The notes: a model not told the origin generated them from the letters alone. A DNA stretch of 64,000 nt from Chitinophaga caseinilytica (GCF_038396765.1 NZ_CP150096.1:2153001-2217000); one strand, 5' to 3'; numbered from the stretch's first letter, positions 9,378 to 18,710 are shown. Translations and numbers: made by a program.

Positions 9378-11171
9378 ATGAAAAAAATCATCATCGCCAT
9401 ACTCGCCGCAGGAGCCGTTGCAGGGAGTGCCTGCAAGAAGGGCTTCCTCGACCGCTATCCTACCACCGAGATTTCGCCGCAACTGTTCTTCAAATCGGAA
9501 AGCGATCTGAGCATGTACGTCTACGGTTTGCTGAACCACCCCGGCGCAGGTATTTATTCCGCCGAACAGTCGACAGACAACTGCGCCACTACCGGCGGCC
9601 AGACCATCATCACCATGATGACCGGTAGCCCCAATTCCAGGAACATGCCCAACGCATGGGGATGGAGCCGGCTGCGCAGCATCAACTACTTCCTGGAAAA
9701 TTACCAGCAGGCCAAGGTGACCGAAGAGGTGAAGGCCCACTACGCCGGGATCGCGCGATATTACCGGGCCATGTTCTACATGGATAAGATCCGCACTTTC
9801 TCCGACGTGCCCTGGTACGGCCGCACCCTCAACCCGACAGACACCGCGTTGCTGTACTCCGCCCGCACACCGCGCGCGCAGGTGATGGACAGTGTGATCG
9901 CCGACCTGGTGTTTGCCGCTGCGAACGTGAAGGAAAGCGTTCCCGACGGCACCCCCGGGCGTTGGGCCGTGAAAGCCGCTTATGCCCGCATCGCACTGTA
10001 CGAAGGCACTTTCAGGAAATATCATCCTGAACTGAACCTCGCCGCCACCGCCAACAGGTTCCTCGACTCCGCCCGGAAACAGGCGCAGGACATCATGAGC
10101 TCCGGGAAATTCAAGCTGGCAAACAGCTACACCGAGCTCTTCAACAGTGCAGACCTGTCGGGCAATAAGGAAGTGATCCTGAACTGCCCGTACGATGTCA
10201 CCAAAAGAGGCGGTTCCAGCTCCAACAACAACGGTTACATGTTCGGGGATTACGAGCAATCGCCATCCCGCGACCTGATCCAGACCTACCTTATGAAAGA
10301 CGGGTCCCGGTATACCGACAAGCCCGGCTACGAACAGTTCCAGTTCGTGCAGGAATTTACCGACCGCGATCCGCGCCTGTCGATGACCATCGTGCCTCCG
10401 GGGTTCGTGAGACTGCCGTCTACACTGCCTTACGTGCAACAGTTCGCCAATAATTTCACCGGCTACCACCAGCTGAAAGGGTATTTCAACTTCAGCACCG
10501 ATGCGCAGGTTACAGGCAGCACAGACGTGCCGTCCATCCGTTTCGCCGAAATCCTGCTGACGTATGCGGAAGCCGTCGCCGAAATGGGGACCGTCACGCA
10601 AACGGATATCGACAACACGATCGGGCTGCTCCGCACCCGCGTGGCCATGCCCCCGCTGAATATGGCCGCCGCCAACGCCGCGCCGGACGCGCTGCTTGCC
10701 GCGAAATACCCCGGGGTACAGGGCGCCAATAAAGGCCTGATCCTGGAAATACGCCGGGAAAGAAGGGTGGAAATGGCGATGGAAGGTTTGCGGTACGACG
10801 ACGTTATGCGCTGGTACGCCGGCAAAAGCCTGGAAAAACATGCCTTCGGAATGTACTTCCCCGGATTGGGACAGTACGACCTGACCGGCGACGGCGTAGC
10901 CGATGTGATCCTGGTTTCCAAATCCACCACCATTCCGCCGGATGCACAGCGGCTCAAAAACTCCCTCGGCGTTACGCTGATCTATAACAAAGTGGGCAAT
11001 TATGGAGATGCCAGCGTGGATATCTATCTCGAAAACGGAGACGCCGGCGGCAGGATCCTGACCGGAAAATCCACCCGCACCTTCGTGGAGCCGAAATACT
11101 ACTACTATCCCGTGCCTTACGCGGAAACCAGCATGAACCCGAACCTGAAACAGCTGTTCGGATGGGATTGA
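9378..11171 (+). CDS. SusD/RagB family outer-membrane lipoprotein
   Basis: A 597-residue surface lipoprotein that would cap the preceding SusC barrel and bind its glycan or other ligand. The leader (MKKIIIAILAAGAVAGSAC) has a lipobox-like end with Cys19. The mature N-terminus FLDRYPTTEISPQLFF is typical of SusD proteins, followed by TPR-like helices and the conserved LRVAMPPLN and EIRRERRVEMAMEGLRYDDVMRW region near the C-terminus. It lies 27 nt after the frameshifted SusC and is almost certainly co-transcribed with it. No glycoside hydrolase lies directly inside this small unit, so the substrate is unclear. Confidence 0.93.
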   Translation: MKKIIIAILAAGAVAGSACKKGFLDRYPTTEISPQLFFKSESDLSMYVYGLLNHPGAGIYSAEQSTDNCATTGGQTIITMMTGSPNSRNMPNAWGWSRLRSINYFLENYQQAKVTEEVKAHYAGIARYYRAMFYMDKIRTFSDVPWYGRTLNPTDTALLYSARTPRAQVMDSVIADLVFAAANVKESVPDGTPGRWAVKAAYARIALYEGTFRKYHPELNLAATANRFLDSARKQAQDIMSSGKFKLANSYTELFNSADLSGNKEVILNCPYDVTKRGGSSSNNNGYMFGDYEQSPSRDLIQTYLMKDGSRYTDKPGYEQFQFVQEFTDRDPRLSMTIVPPGFVRLPSTLPYVQQFANNFTGYHQLKGYFNFSTDAQVTGSTDVPSIRFAEILLTYAEAVAEMGTVTQTDIDNTIGLLRTRVAMPPLNMAAANAAPDALLAAKYPGVQGANKGLILEIRRERRVEMAMEGLRYDDVMRWYAGKSLEKHAFGMYFPGLGQYDLTGDGVADVILVSKSTTIPPDAQRLKNSLGVTLIYNKVGNYGDASVDIYLENGDAGGRILTGKSTRTFVEPKYYYYPVPYAETSMNPNLKQLFGWD

Positions 11172-11204
11172 TTACTATCTAAAACACCATAAAACCCTTT
11201 CATT

Positions 11205-11591
11205 ATGATGATCAAAATCGCAGCGTTAGCCGCCATCATGGGCCTTTTCGGAATGAACGGCATGCAGCCCGGGACCACCAAGGCGCCTGTAGCGAAAGAA
11301 ATCGCCCTCGGCGGCGGCACCATCACCATGCTCGACGCGCCCACCCCGCCGTCGCCCTACGTGAAATCCGTACAGTTCAAGTACAACGGATCTTTCGTGG
11401 GCGCCAAATTCAAAGTGGAAAGCGCGGATGGCTGTACGATCTACACCTATTCCGGGACCGCCGGAACGGTGCATGAGAACGTGCTCGGCGTGATGTTCAA
11501 AGGAGATTGCGGTACTACCCGCTATGTAGACGTTTATTACAACGATAACGGCACCTGGATCGATTACCGCCGTTTCGAAGTGAATCTGTAG
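11205..11591 (+). CDS. Small secreted protein of unknown function
   Basis: A 128-residue protein that I do not recognise. It has a short hydrophobic N-terminus (MMIKIAALAAIMGLFGMNGM) that may be a signal peptide. The rest is rich in beta-prone segments (YVKSVQFKYNGSFVGAKFKV, YVDVYYNDNGTWIDYRRFEV) with two cysteines in DGCTIYTYSG and KGDCGTT that could form a disulfide. It sits 33 nt after SusD and before a terminator, so it is the last gene of the TetR/SusC/SusD unit. A small surface or ligand-binding partner is possible but unproven. Confidence 0.65.
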   Translation: MMIKIAALAAIMGLFGMNGMQPGTTKAPVAKEIALGGGTITMLDAPTPPSPYVKSVQFKYNGSFVGAKFKVESADGCTIYTYSGTAGTVHENVLGVMFKGDCGTTRYVDVYYNDNGTWIDYRRFEVNL

Positions 11592-11608
11592 AGATGGAAT
11601 TGCACCCT

Positions 11609-11645
11609 GGCGGCGATGGTCTCTGACCGTCGCCGCCAATTTGTT
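11609..11645 (+). terminator. Terminator of the first SusC/SusD unit
   Basis: A 12-bp stem (11609-11620 with 11626-11637, one G-U pair) and a 5-nt loop, followed by AATTTGTTT. The T tract is modest but the stem is very stable. Confidence 0.75.
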
Positions 11646-11667
11646 TAGAAATTGGTAACGTTTGCGA

Positions 11668-11700
11668 TTTGTTTATTAAGACTAAACAAATGTATATTTG
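11668..11700 (+). promoter_or_regulatory. Bacteroidota-type promoter of the phosphoesterase gene
   Basis: TTTG at 11668-11671, a 21-nt spacer and TATATTTG at 11693-11700, which fits the TTTG / TAnnTTTG consensus. It is 17 nt upstream of the ATG at 11718. It also shows that the longer reading frame from 11652 is not the real start. Confidence 0.65.
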
Positions 11701-11717
11701 AAATTCAAACCCGGTAT

Positions 11718-12629
11718 ATGAACAGACAAGATTTTTTATCCAGCATCGGATTGCTGGCCGGCGGCTCCCTCACCGGGAACCTCCTTTCGGGCGACGGACA
11801 GGAACGTGAAAAGGCGGCCAAAAAGGAAAAGCCCCTCTTCACCGTGGCCCACATTACCGACGTGCACATCCGCGAAGGCGACGATGCGCCCGCACGGTTC
11901 AAAAAAGTGCTCCGCAATATCATCGACCAGCATAAACCCGATTTCTTCCTCAATACCGGTGATTCCATCCACGACGCGTCTTACGACAATGTGGTGCGCG
12001 AACAGGTAACGAGCCAGTGGGCGCTGTGGGACGAATGTGTGAAAGCCATCGGCAAATACGAAATGCATTCCTGCCTCGGTAATCACGACATGTGGTGGAA
12101 AGCGCCTTCGAAAGAAGACGAGATGTACGGGAAAGCATACGTGGTAAAGCGTTTGGGGACACCGCACCGCTACTACACCGTCCAGAAAGGCAACTGGCAT
12201 TTCTTTATGCTCGACGGCAACAACAAAGGCATTTCCCTCGACCCCGAGCAGTTCGACTGGCTGAAAGCCAAGCTGGAGGCGCTGCCGAAAGGAGATTTTG
12301 CGGTGGTGATGTCCCACTATCCCATCCTCGGTACCACGCAGCTGCTCGAAGGCGGCGGCCATTCCGATTTCAAGCAGTTGAAAGACCTGTTCTTCAAAAC
12401 CGACCGTGTGCGGCTGGCGCTCAGCGGGCATAACCATTTGTCGGACAATACGATGTACAACGGCATCACTTACGCCTGCAACGGCGCGATGAGTGGTTTC
12501 TGGTGGGGGAAAGGGGACGAGAAATCCGCGGGCCCGTACTTCTACCAGGAAACACCGCCGGGCTACGCCATCCTGAAATTGTATAAGGATGGAACGGTGG
12601 AAAGCAAATACATTCCGCACGAAGCGTAA
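11718..12629 (+). CDS. Calcineurin-like metallophosphoesterase, exported
   Basis: A 303-residue protein from ATG 11718. An N-terminal export-type leader (MNRQDFLSSIGLLAGGSLTG) is followed by the full metallophosphoesterase motif set: Asp48-x-His50, Gly81-Asp82, Gly-Asn122-His123-Asp, a later MSHYPI and SGHNH. These bind the two catalytic metals for phosphoester hydrolysis. The substrate is unknown; relatives act on phosphodiesters, nucleotides or phospholipid-linked sugars. It has its own promoter and a strong terminator, so it is probably transcribed alone, between the SusC/D unit and a carbohydrate esterase. Confidence 0.88.
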   Translation: MNRQDFLSSIGLLAGGSLTGNLLSGDGQEREKAAKKEKPLFTVAHITDVHIREGDDAPARFKKVLRNIIDQHKPDFFLNTGDSIHDASYDNVVREQVTSQWALWDECVKAIGKYEMHSCLGNHDMWWKAPSKEDEMYGKAYVVKRLGTPHRYYTVQKGNWHFFMLDGNNKGISLDPEQFDWLKAKLEALPKGDFAVVMSHYPILGTTQLLEGGGHSDFKQLKDLFFKTDRVRLALSGHNHLSDNTMYNGITYACNGAMSGFWWGKGDEKSAGPYFYQETPPGYAILKLYKDGTVESKYIPHEA

Positions 12630-12657
12630 CACGTTCCTTCTTCAGATATTTCAGTCC

Positions 12658-12691
12658 AAACCGGCCGCCAACCTTTGTGGCGGCCGGTTTT
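12658..12691 (+). terminator. Terminator after the phosphoesterase
   Basis: AAACCGGCCGCC (12658-12669) pairs across a short loop with GGCGGCCGG-TTT (12679 onward), ending in TTTT. Confidence 0.85.
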
Positions 12692-12779
12692 GCTTGTAAT
12701 GGATCATTCCGCCGTTCACACAAATAAGAAAATATCGATGCGTTTGTATATTTTAAAGGGATAAAACCCTTGCAAGACA

Positions 12780-14171
12780 ATGCTTCGATATTTTATAATG
12801 ACCGTGCTGGCCGGGTTCCACGTTGTTGCCAGCGCACAGGTCCGCCTGCCGGACGTGCTTTCCGACAACATGGTGTTGCAGCGCAATGACACGGCTACCC
12901 TTTGGGGATGGGCTTCACCGGGCGAGAAAATCATGGTACGCACCGGGTGGAAATCGACGCCCGATTCCGCCGTGGCTACGGCCAACGCCATCTGGAGCGT
13001 GAAAATCAAAACCCCCGAAGCCGGCGGCCCCTACACTATCACATTGCGCGGCAGCAACACGATAGAACTGAAGAACATCCTCATCGGCGAAGTCTGGCTG
13101 TGCAGCGGCCAATCCAACATGGAATGGAGCGGCAACCACGGTTTGCCCGATATCAAAGCAGAACTGCCCGTTTGTGCAGACGATCAGCTGCGCTTCTTCC
13201 AGGTTCGCAAAACCACTTCAGAACATCCGCAGGATTACGTCCCCGGCCGGTGGACTTCCTGTGATTCCAATACCCTCAAGCCTTTCAGCGCGGTCGGTTA
13301 TTTCTTCGGAAAAGAACTGCGCAAAAAACTCGGCGTTCCCGTGGCGCTCATCAACTCCAGCTGGGGCGGCACGCCCGCCGAAGTCTGGACACCGGCCGAA
13401 CTGGTGAGCGGCGTACCCGAACTGGCGGCCGCCGCGGCGAAACTGAACGCCAATCCCTGGTGGCCGGTAGTTGCCGGTAAAACGTTCAACGCTATGATTG
13501 CTCCGCTCACTAATTTCCGCATCGCCGGCGCCATCTGGTACCAGGGCGAAAGCAATGCGGCCACCGCATCCACCTACAAACCGCTCATGGAAACGCTCAT
13601 CGGCGCGTGGCGCAAGGCCTGGGGGACCGATTTTCCTTTCTATTACGTGCAGATCGCGCCGTTCAAACACGGGCCCGGCACGCTGAGGGGATCATTGCTG
13701 CGGGAAGCGCAAACCCAAACGCTGTCGTACCCCAAAACCGCCATGGCCGTTATCACGGATTTGGTGGCAGATACCAATAATATCCATCCCATTAACAAGC
13801 ACGACGTCGGCCTTCGACTGGCGAACCTGGCGCTGGGAGACCATTACGGTCAAAAAGTGACGGCATTCAAAAGCCCGGTTTACGATCATATGGAAGCGAA
13901 AAACAACCAGATCGTCATCCATTTCAAGCATGCAGACAACGGGCTGGTGCTGAAAGGCGCGGCGAAGGAATGGTACATCGCCGGGGCCGACAGGAAATTC
14001 GTGCCGGCAGACGTGAAGATCAAGGGGAATACCGTAATCGTGTCTGGTAAAGGGATCGCGCAGCCCGAGGCTGTTCGTTTCTCGTTCAATAATGCTGCGA
14101 TCGGCAACATTTTCAGTAAAGAAGGCCTGCCGGTCGGCCCGTTCCGGACAGACAGCTGGCCCGAGCAATAA
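12780..14171 (+). CDS. Sialate O-acetylesterase-like SGNH esterase
   Basis: A 463-residue secreted protein (leader ending VVASAQ) of the SGNH hydrolase superfamily. The block I motif GQSNM carries the likely catalytic Ser112. Further blocks are NSSWGGTPAEVW and IWYQGESNA, all typical of sialate O-acetylesterase-family proteins. These remove O-acetyl groups from sialic acids or from acetylated plant and bacterial glycans. With the following GH3 enzyme 85 nt downstream on the same strand, a role in deacetylating a polysaccharide before cleavage is likely. The true acetyl acceptor cannot be told. ATG 12780 is well placed and precedes a clear signal peptide. Confidence 0.87.
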   Translation: MLRYFIMTVLAGFHVVASAQVRLPDVLSDNMVLQRNDTATLWGWASPGEKIMVRTGWKSTPDSAVATANAIWSVKIKTPEAGGPYTITLRGSNTIELKNILIGEVWLCSGQSNMEWSGNHGLPDIKAELPVCADDQLRFFQVRKTTSEHPQDYVPGRWTSCDSNTLKPFSAVGYFFGKELRKKLGVPVALINSSWGGTPAEVWTPAELVSGVPELAAAAAKLNANPWWPVVAGKTFNAMIAPLTNFRIAGAIWYQGESNAATASTYKPLMETLIGAWRKAWGTDFPFYYVQIAPFKHGPGTLRGSLLREAQTQTLSYPKTAMAVITDLVADTNNIHPINKHDVGLRLANLALGDHYGQKVTAFKSPVYDHMEAKNNQIVIHFKHADNGLVLKGAAKEWYIAGADRKFVPADVKIKGNTVIVSGKGIAQPEAVRFSFNNAAIGNIFSKEGLPVGPFRTDSWPEQ

Positions 14172-14220
14172 TCAGCCGTATGGCGGCGGCACCTGCACCG
14201 CACTGAACAAAGCAGGGACC

Positions 14221-14255
14221 GCGGCGTTGATTTAGCATATCAACGCCGCTTTTTT
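14221..14255 (+). terminator. Terminator-like hairpin ending at the GH3 start codon
   Basis: A perfect 11-bp stem (14221-14231 with 14239-14249), 7-nt loop and T6 run (14250-14255). The next base begins the ATG of the GH3 gene at 14256. The U tract lies where a ribosome-binding site would be. It terminates the esterase transcript or acts as an attenuator for GH3. Confidence 0.85.
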
Positions 14256-16475
14256 ATGAAACCCATCCTCGCCCTTTTCCTGTTGATCGCCAGCGCCGCC
14301 CAGGCGCAGCAGCAACGCTTCCTCACCGCGCTCCTGCAACGCATGACGCTCGAGGAAAAGATAGGACAGCTCAACCTTCTCACGAGCGATATGGACGTGA
14401 CCGGCCCGTTCATGAAGGAAAACTACAAACAGGACATCCTCAGTGGCGCATGTGGCGCCATTTTCAACGCATATACGCCGCAGTATACCCGCATGTTGCA
14501 GGACATGGCGATGAAGACCCGCCTCAAAATCCCGCTGCTGTTCGGTTACGACGTTATCCACGGTCATAAGACCATCTTCCCCATTCCCCTTGGCGAAGCC
14601 TGCACCTGGGATATGGAACTGATGGAAAAAACGGCGCGCATAGCGGCTGAAGAGGCGAGCGCAGACGGCCTCCACTGGACATACTCGCCCATGGTAGACA
14701 TTGCCCGGGACCCCCGCTGGGGGCGCGTGGCGGAAGGCGTGGGAGAAGACACCTGGTTCGGCGAACAGGTGGCGAAAGCGAAAGTTCGCGGGTACCAGGG
14801 CACCGATCTTTCCGCCCCCAACACCGTACTGGCCTGCGTCAAGCATTTCGCGCTGTACGGCGCTATTGAAGCGGGAAGGGATTATAACACGGTGGATATG
14901 AGCCGCCGGCAGATGTACCAGTTTTACCTTCCGCCGTACAAAGCCGCCGTGCGGGCGGGTGCCGCAACGGTGATGACTTCCTTCAACGAGGTAGACGGCA
15001 TCCCCGCCACCGGCAACCACTGGCTGCTCACCGATCTGCTCCGAAAGGAATGGGGCTTCAAAGGGTTTGTGGTGACGGATTACACGTCTATCAACGAAAT
15101 GATACCGCACGGCATCGTGAAAAACGAGTACGAAGCCGCGGAACTGGCCCTCAAAGCCGGCGTGGACATGGATATGCAGGGAAGCGTCTATGCCACACAG
15201 CTCAAAAAACTGGTCGAAGACAAGAAAGTGCCGGTCAAACTGATCGACGATGCCGTGATGCGCATCCTCGAAGCGAAATACAAGCTCGGTCTTTTCCAGG
15301 ATCCTTACCGCTACTGCGATACCCAGCGCGCCGCAAAGGTGATCATGAACGGGGAATTCCTGCAGGCCGCGCGGGAAACGGCGCAGAAAAGTATCGTGTT
15401 GCTGAAGAACGAAGGGCAGTTGCTGCCGTTGAAATCCAATCAGAAAATAGCGCTCATCGGTCCGCTGGGCGATGCACAACGGGATATGATCGGCAACTGG
15501 TCGGCCGCGGGCGATTTTAAAAAGGCGGTGACGCTGCTGCAGGGATTGAAAGCTGCGGGCGTGAACGTTTCCTACGCCCAGGGCTCCGACATTTCAGCGG
15601 ATGCGCAATTGATGGGAAAATTAGGCTTGCAGCCGGGCGATGCGGACAAGTTGCTGCAGGAAGCATTGGAAACGGCGCGTGCGGCGGATGTGGTAGTGCT
15701 GGCGCTGGGAGAATCGCAGGGGATGAGCGGGGAAGCCGCGAGCCGTTCGGATATCGGTATCCCCGACGCGCAGAAACGCCTGATGGAAGCCGTGTTGCAG
15801 ACCGGGAAACCCTTAGTGCTGGCGCTCTTCAACGGCCGCCCCATGACGCTCGAATGGGAAAACGCCCACATTCCCGCGATCCTCGAAACCTGGTTCGGCG
15901 GCTCGCAAGCCGGCAACGCCATCGCGGATGTGCTCCTCGGGAAATTCAATCCATCCGGCAAACTGACCATGACCTTCCCCCGGAACACCGGTCAGATCCC
16001 CATCTACTACAACCGTAAAAACACCGGCCGCCCGATGGACGCCAATAATAAATATACGTCAAAATACCTCGACGTTCCCAACGATCCGCTGTTCCCCTTC
16101 GGCTTCGGCCTCAGCTACACCACTTTCGCATACGGCCCCGTTTCCCTCAGCGCCAGATCCATGGCCATGAACGGAACGCTCCGCGCCACCGTCACCGTAT
16201 CCAACACAGGAAATTTCGACGGCTACGAAACCGTGCAGCTGTATCTGCGCGACGTAACCGCCAGCGTCAACCGCCCGTTGCAGGAACTGCGCGGGTTCAA
16301 AAAGATTTTTCTGCGGAAAGGGGAGCGGCGGGAAGTGAGTTTCAGCATATCCGTCGATGACCTCAAATTCTACGACCGCGATATGCAATACGTAGCCGAG
16401 CCCGGTGAATTCCGGGTACAGATCGGCCCCAACAGCCGGGATGTACAGGAGGTGGCTTTCGACCTGAAACCCTGA
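14256..16475 (+). CDS. Beta-glucosidase, GH3 (BglX-like)
   Basis: A 739-residue exported enzyme; the leader MKPILALFLLIASAAQAQ fixes the start at 14256. The N-terminal barrel has FGYDVIHGHKTIFPIPLG and KHFALYGA, and the nucleophile Asp275 lies in VVTDYTSINEM. The second alpha/beta domain contains IALIGPLGD and LALGESQGMSGEAASRSD, and a fibronectin-III-like domain closes the protein, the usual three-part GH3 order. It should hydrolyse terminal beta-linked glucose or related sugars from oligosaccharides in the periplasm. The stop codon is directly next to the stop of the convergent response regulator gene, with no gap. A terminator-like hairpin immediately upstream makes its expression interesting. 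Confidence 0.95.
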   Translation: MKPILALFLLIASAAQAQQQRFLTALLQRMTLEEKIGQLNLLTSDMDVTGPFMKENYKQDILSGACGAIFNAYTPQYTRMLQDMAMKTRLKIPLLFGYDVIHGHKTIFPIPLGEACTWDMELMEKTARIAAEEASADGLHWTYSPMVDIARDPRWGRVAEGVGEDTWFGEQVAKAKVRGYQGTDLSAPNTVLACVKHFALYGAIEAGRDYNTVDMSRRQMYQFYLPPYKAAVRAGAATVMTSFNEVDGIPATGNHWLLTDLLRKEWGFKGFVVTDYTSINEMIPHGIVKNEYEAAELALKAGVDMDMQGSVYATQLKKLVEDKKVPVKLIDDAVMRILEAKYKLGLFQDPYRYCDTQRAAKVIMNGEFLQAARETAQKSIVLLKNEGQLLPLKSNQKIALIGPLGDAQRDMIGNWSAAGDFKKAVTLLQGLKAAGVNVSYAQGSDISADAQLMGKLGLQPGDADKLLQEALETARAADVVVLALGESQGMSGEAASRSDIGIPDAQKRLMEAVLQTGKPLVLALFNGRPMTLEWENAHIPAILETWFGGSQAGNAIADVLLGKFNPSGKLTMTFPRNTGQIPIYYNRKNTGRPMDANNKYTSKYLDVPNDPLFPFGFGLSYTTFAYGPVSLSARSMAMNGTLRATVTVSNTGNFDGYETVQLYLRDVTASVNRPLQELRGFKKIFLRKGERREVSFSISVDDLKFYDRDMQYVAEPGEFRVQIGPNSRDVQEVAFDLKP

Positions 16476-17540
16476 TCAGTACAGCAGTTTGCGCAGCAGC
16501 TCGGGTTGAACGATACGGATGCGCGTGCCCTGCATTTCGATCAGTTTTTCCGATTTGAAATCGCTGAGCGTACGGATGAGCGATTCCGTTGCCGTGCCCA
16601 CGAACCGCGCGATATCGTCGCGGGAAAGCTCGATGAGCGCGTCGGGCTGCTGTTCCAGGTGGAGCTTGTCGTGAATGGCCAGCAGGCCGTTGGCCACGCG
16701 CTTGCGCAGCGAATCGTAGGCGAGCTGCAGCAGGCGGTCTTCCTTTTCCTTTACTTCCTGCGCGATGCGCTTGATGAAGGTGCGCGCCACGCTGATATCG
16801 TTCAGCAACTGTTCGAGGAACACTTCTTTCGGGATTTGCACAAGCTCCGTCTGGTCGAGGGCTTCGGCGTTTTCATCGTAGACATGGTCTTCGAGCAGCG
16901 GCACATATCCGAAATAATCGCCCTGTCCGAAAAGGTTGGTGATGTATTCTTTCCCGTCGTCGTTGAGGCGGAAGGCTTTCACTTTACCGCTTTTCACGTA
17001 GTAAAGGAACTGCGGGTGTTTGCCTTCGCGGTAAACGGGTTGTTTCTTGGCGTAGGGCACCAGTTCGAAGCTGTCCAGATCGAGCTGGAGGAGGCCGGAA
17101 GCCTGCCAGTCCTGGAGCATCGTGCCGATAGACTGTGTTCTGGCGGCGGCGAATTTTTCCTGGAGGAACTGTTGCTTTTTGAGGCGTGTTTCGATGGCCG
17201 TCAGCAGTTCCACGTCTTCGAACGGTTTGGTGATGTAATCGTCTGCCCCCATTTCCATTCCTTTCCGCCAATCGCTCCGGTCGGTTTTCGCTGTCACGAA
17301 GATGAACGGGATGTGCTCGGTTTCGGGGTATTTGCGGAGCATATGCAATACGCCGTAGCCATCGAGCTCGGGCATCATAATATCGCAGATGATGAGGTCG
17401 GGCCGGTGTTCGCGGGCCATTTCGACGGCCTGTTTGCCGTTTTCTGCTTCGAGGGCCTTGTACCCTGCGAGCGTGAGGATTTCGGCTACGTTTTCCCGAA
17501 TGCCGGGATGATCGTCTACTACCAGGATCGTCGCTATCAT
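16476..17540 (-). CDS. Response regulator with receiver, cNMP-binding and CRP-type HTH domains
   Basis: A 354-residue fusion. The receiver domain (residues 1-120) has the phosphoacceptor Asp53 (ICDIMMPELDG) and Lys in TKPF. A cyclic-nucleotide-binding-like beta roll covers about 150-250 (FLYYVKSGKVKAFRL, GQGDYFGYVPLLED). A CRP/FNR winged helix occupies about 265-340 (LSRDDIARFVGTATESLIRTLSDF). It overlaps the histidine kinase gene by 4 nt (ATGA), so the two are translationally coupled and surely partners. The beta roll may no longer bind a nucleotide, since the classic RAAT phosphate-binding box is not evident. Target genes are unknown. Confidence 0.9.
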   Translation of the reverse strand: MIATILVVDDHPGIRENVAEILTLAGYKALEAENGKQAVEMAREHRPDLIICDIMMPELDGYGVLHMLRKYPETEHIPFIFVTAKTDRSDWRKGMEMGADDYITKPFEDVELLTAIETRLKKQQFLQEKFAAARTQSIGTMLQDWQASGLLQLDLDSFELVPYAKKQPVYREGKHPQFLYYVKSGKVKAFRLNDDGKEYITNLFGQGDYFGYVPLLEDHVYDENAEALDQTELVQIPKEVFLEQLLNDISVARTFIKRIAQEVKEKEDRLLQLAYDSLRKRVANGLLAIHDKLHLEQQPDALIELSRDDIARFVGTATESLIRTLSDFKSEKLIEMQGTRIRIVQPELLRKLLY

Positions 17541-18679
17541 GTTGATGGAAGGTTTGGGAAATTGATGGAAATGGTGGTGCCCCTGTTCAGTTCGCTTTCC
17601 ACGCCGATTTCGCCATGGAGCATGTCTACATATCGTTTCACGATGTGCAGGCCGAGGCCGGTGCCCTGGATGTTGGTCACGTTACGGGCGCGGAAGAAGC
17701 TGCTGAACAGGTAGGCTTTGTCTTCTTCGGGAATCCCCATGCCCTGGTCTGCCACTTCGGCGAGAATTCGCCCGTTCTCTTCCCGGAGCTTCCATCCGAT
17801 GGCGGTGCCGGCCGGCGAGAACTTGATGGCGTTGGTGAGGAGGTTCACGAAAATATGTTTGAGCAATCGCTTGTCGGATATCACTTCCAGGTTGGCCTGC
17901 ACGTCTGGCTGCAGCATCTGTCCGGGTTTGAGGAGGCCCTGCACTTCGTCGGCGGTTTCCAGCGCGAAGGCGGACAGGGAAATTTTTTCGGGATGGACGT
18001 GCACTTTCCCTTCTTCGATGCGGCCCAGGGAAAGGGTGTCTTCCAGCAATTCGTTGAGGTGGATGACGGACTCGCGGATTTTGCCCACGTGTTTTTCCCG
18101 GCGGGGCTGATCGTCCGTATTGGGATACTTGGCGATCAGTGCGGCGGAGGAAAGGATAGCGCTGAGCGGGGTGCGGAATTCGTGCGAGGCCATAGACACG
18201 AACCGGGATTTGATCTCGTTGAGCTCCTTTTCCTTCTCCAGTGCTTCTTTCAGTTCCGCCTGCGAAGAGGCGAGGTGGGACAGGGCGAGCTCGAGGTTGG
18301 CGGTCCTTTTTTCCACTTCCTTTTCCAGCGCCTGGTTCAGCTCCTGCATGGTGCGGTACAGCCGTTTCAGGAAAAGCACGAGCAGGGTGGAGCTGATAAC
18401 GAGGATGAGGGAGAAGAAGTGCTCGATGAACACTTCCGCCAGGTTGGGATTCCTGTGCGGCAGGCAGGCGATCACCACTACCAGCACCGTGCACGCGATG
18501 CCCATGAAACGGGTGGGCGCGTCTTTCTTGATGAAGATAGTGAGGAGGATCGCCGTGATGAGCCCCCCGTCGAAGAAGTTGTAGTCTGGCCGCCAAACCA
18601 GCAGGCACGCGGTCACCAGCATGATGAAGATGGAGATGACGAGCGTTTGCCGTTGGCCGAAGTGGAACATATTCTGCAT
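17537..18679 (-). CDS. Membrane sensor histidine kinase
   Basis: The frame extends to TTG 18703, but a TATATTTG promoter box (18698-18691) lies inside that extension, so ATG 18679 (or 18670) is more likely. Four hydrophobic segments occupy the first 105 residues with little periplasmic sequence, suggesting that a signal is sensed in or near the membrane. A coiled coil (NQALEKEVEKRTANLELAL) leads to the HisKA H-box ASHEFRTPLSAIL with His166 as phosphorylation site. The HATPase domain follows (NLLTNAIKFSPAG, DQGMGIP, GTGLGLHIVKR). It phosphorylates the coupled receiver-CRP regulator. Confidence 0.9.
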   Translation of the reverse strand: MQNMFHFGQRQTLVISIFIMLVTACLLVWRPDYNFFDGGLITAILLTIFIKKDAPTRFMGIACTVLVVVIACLPHRNPNLAEVFIEHFFSLILVISSTLLVLFLKRLYRTMQELNQALEKEVEKRTANLELALSHLASSQAELKEALEKEKELNEIKSRFVSMASHEFRTPLSAILSSAALIAKYPNTDDQPRREKHVGKIRESVIHLNELLEDTLSLGRIEEGKVHVHPEKISLSAFALETADEVQGLLKPGQMLQPDVQANLEVISDKRLLKHIFVNLLTNAIKFSPAGTAIGWKLREENGRILAEVADQGMGIPEEDKAYLFSSFFRARNVTNIQGTGLGLHIVKRYVDMLHGEIGVESELNRGTTISINFPNLPST

Positions 18680-18710
18680 TTCGTTATCTGCAAATATAAC
18701 CAATGCGGCC

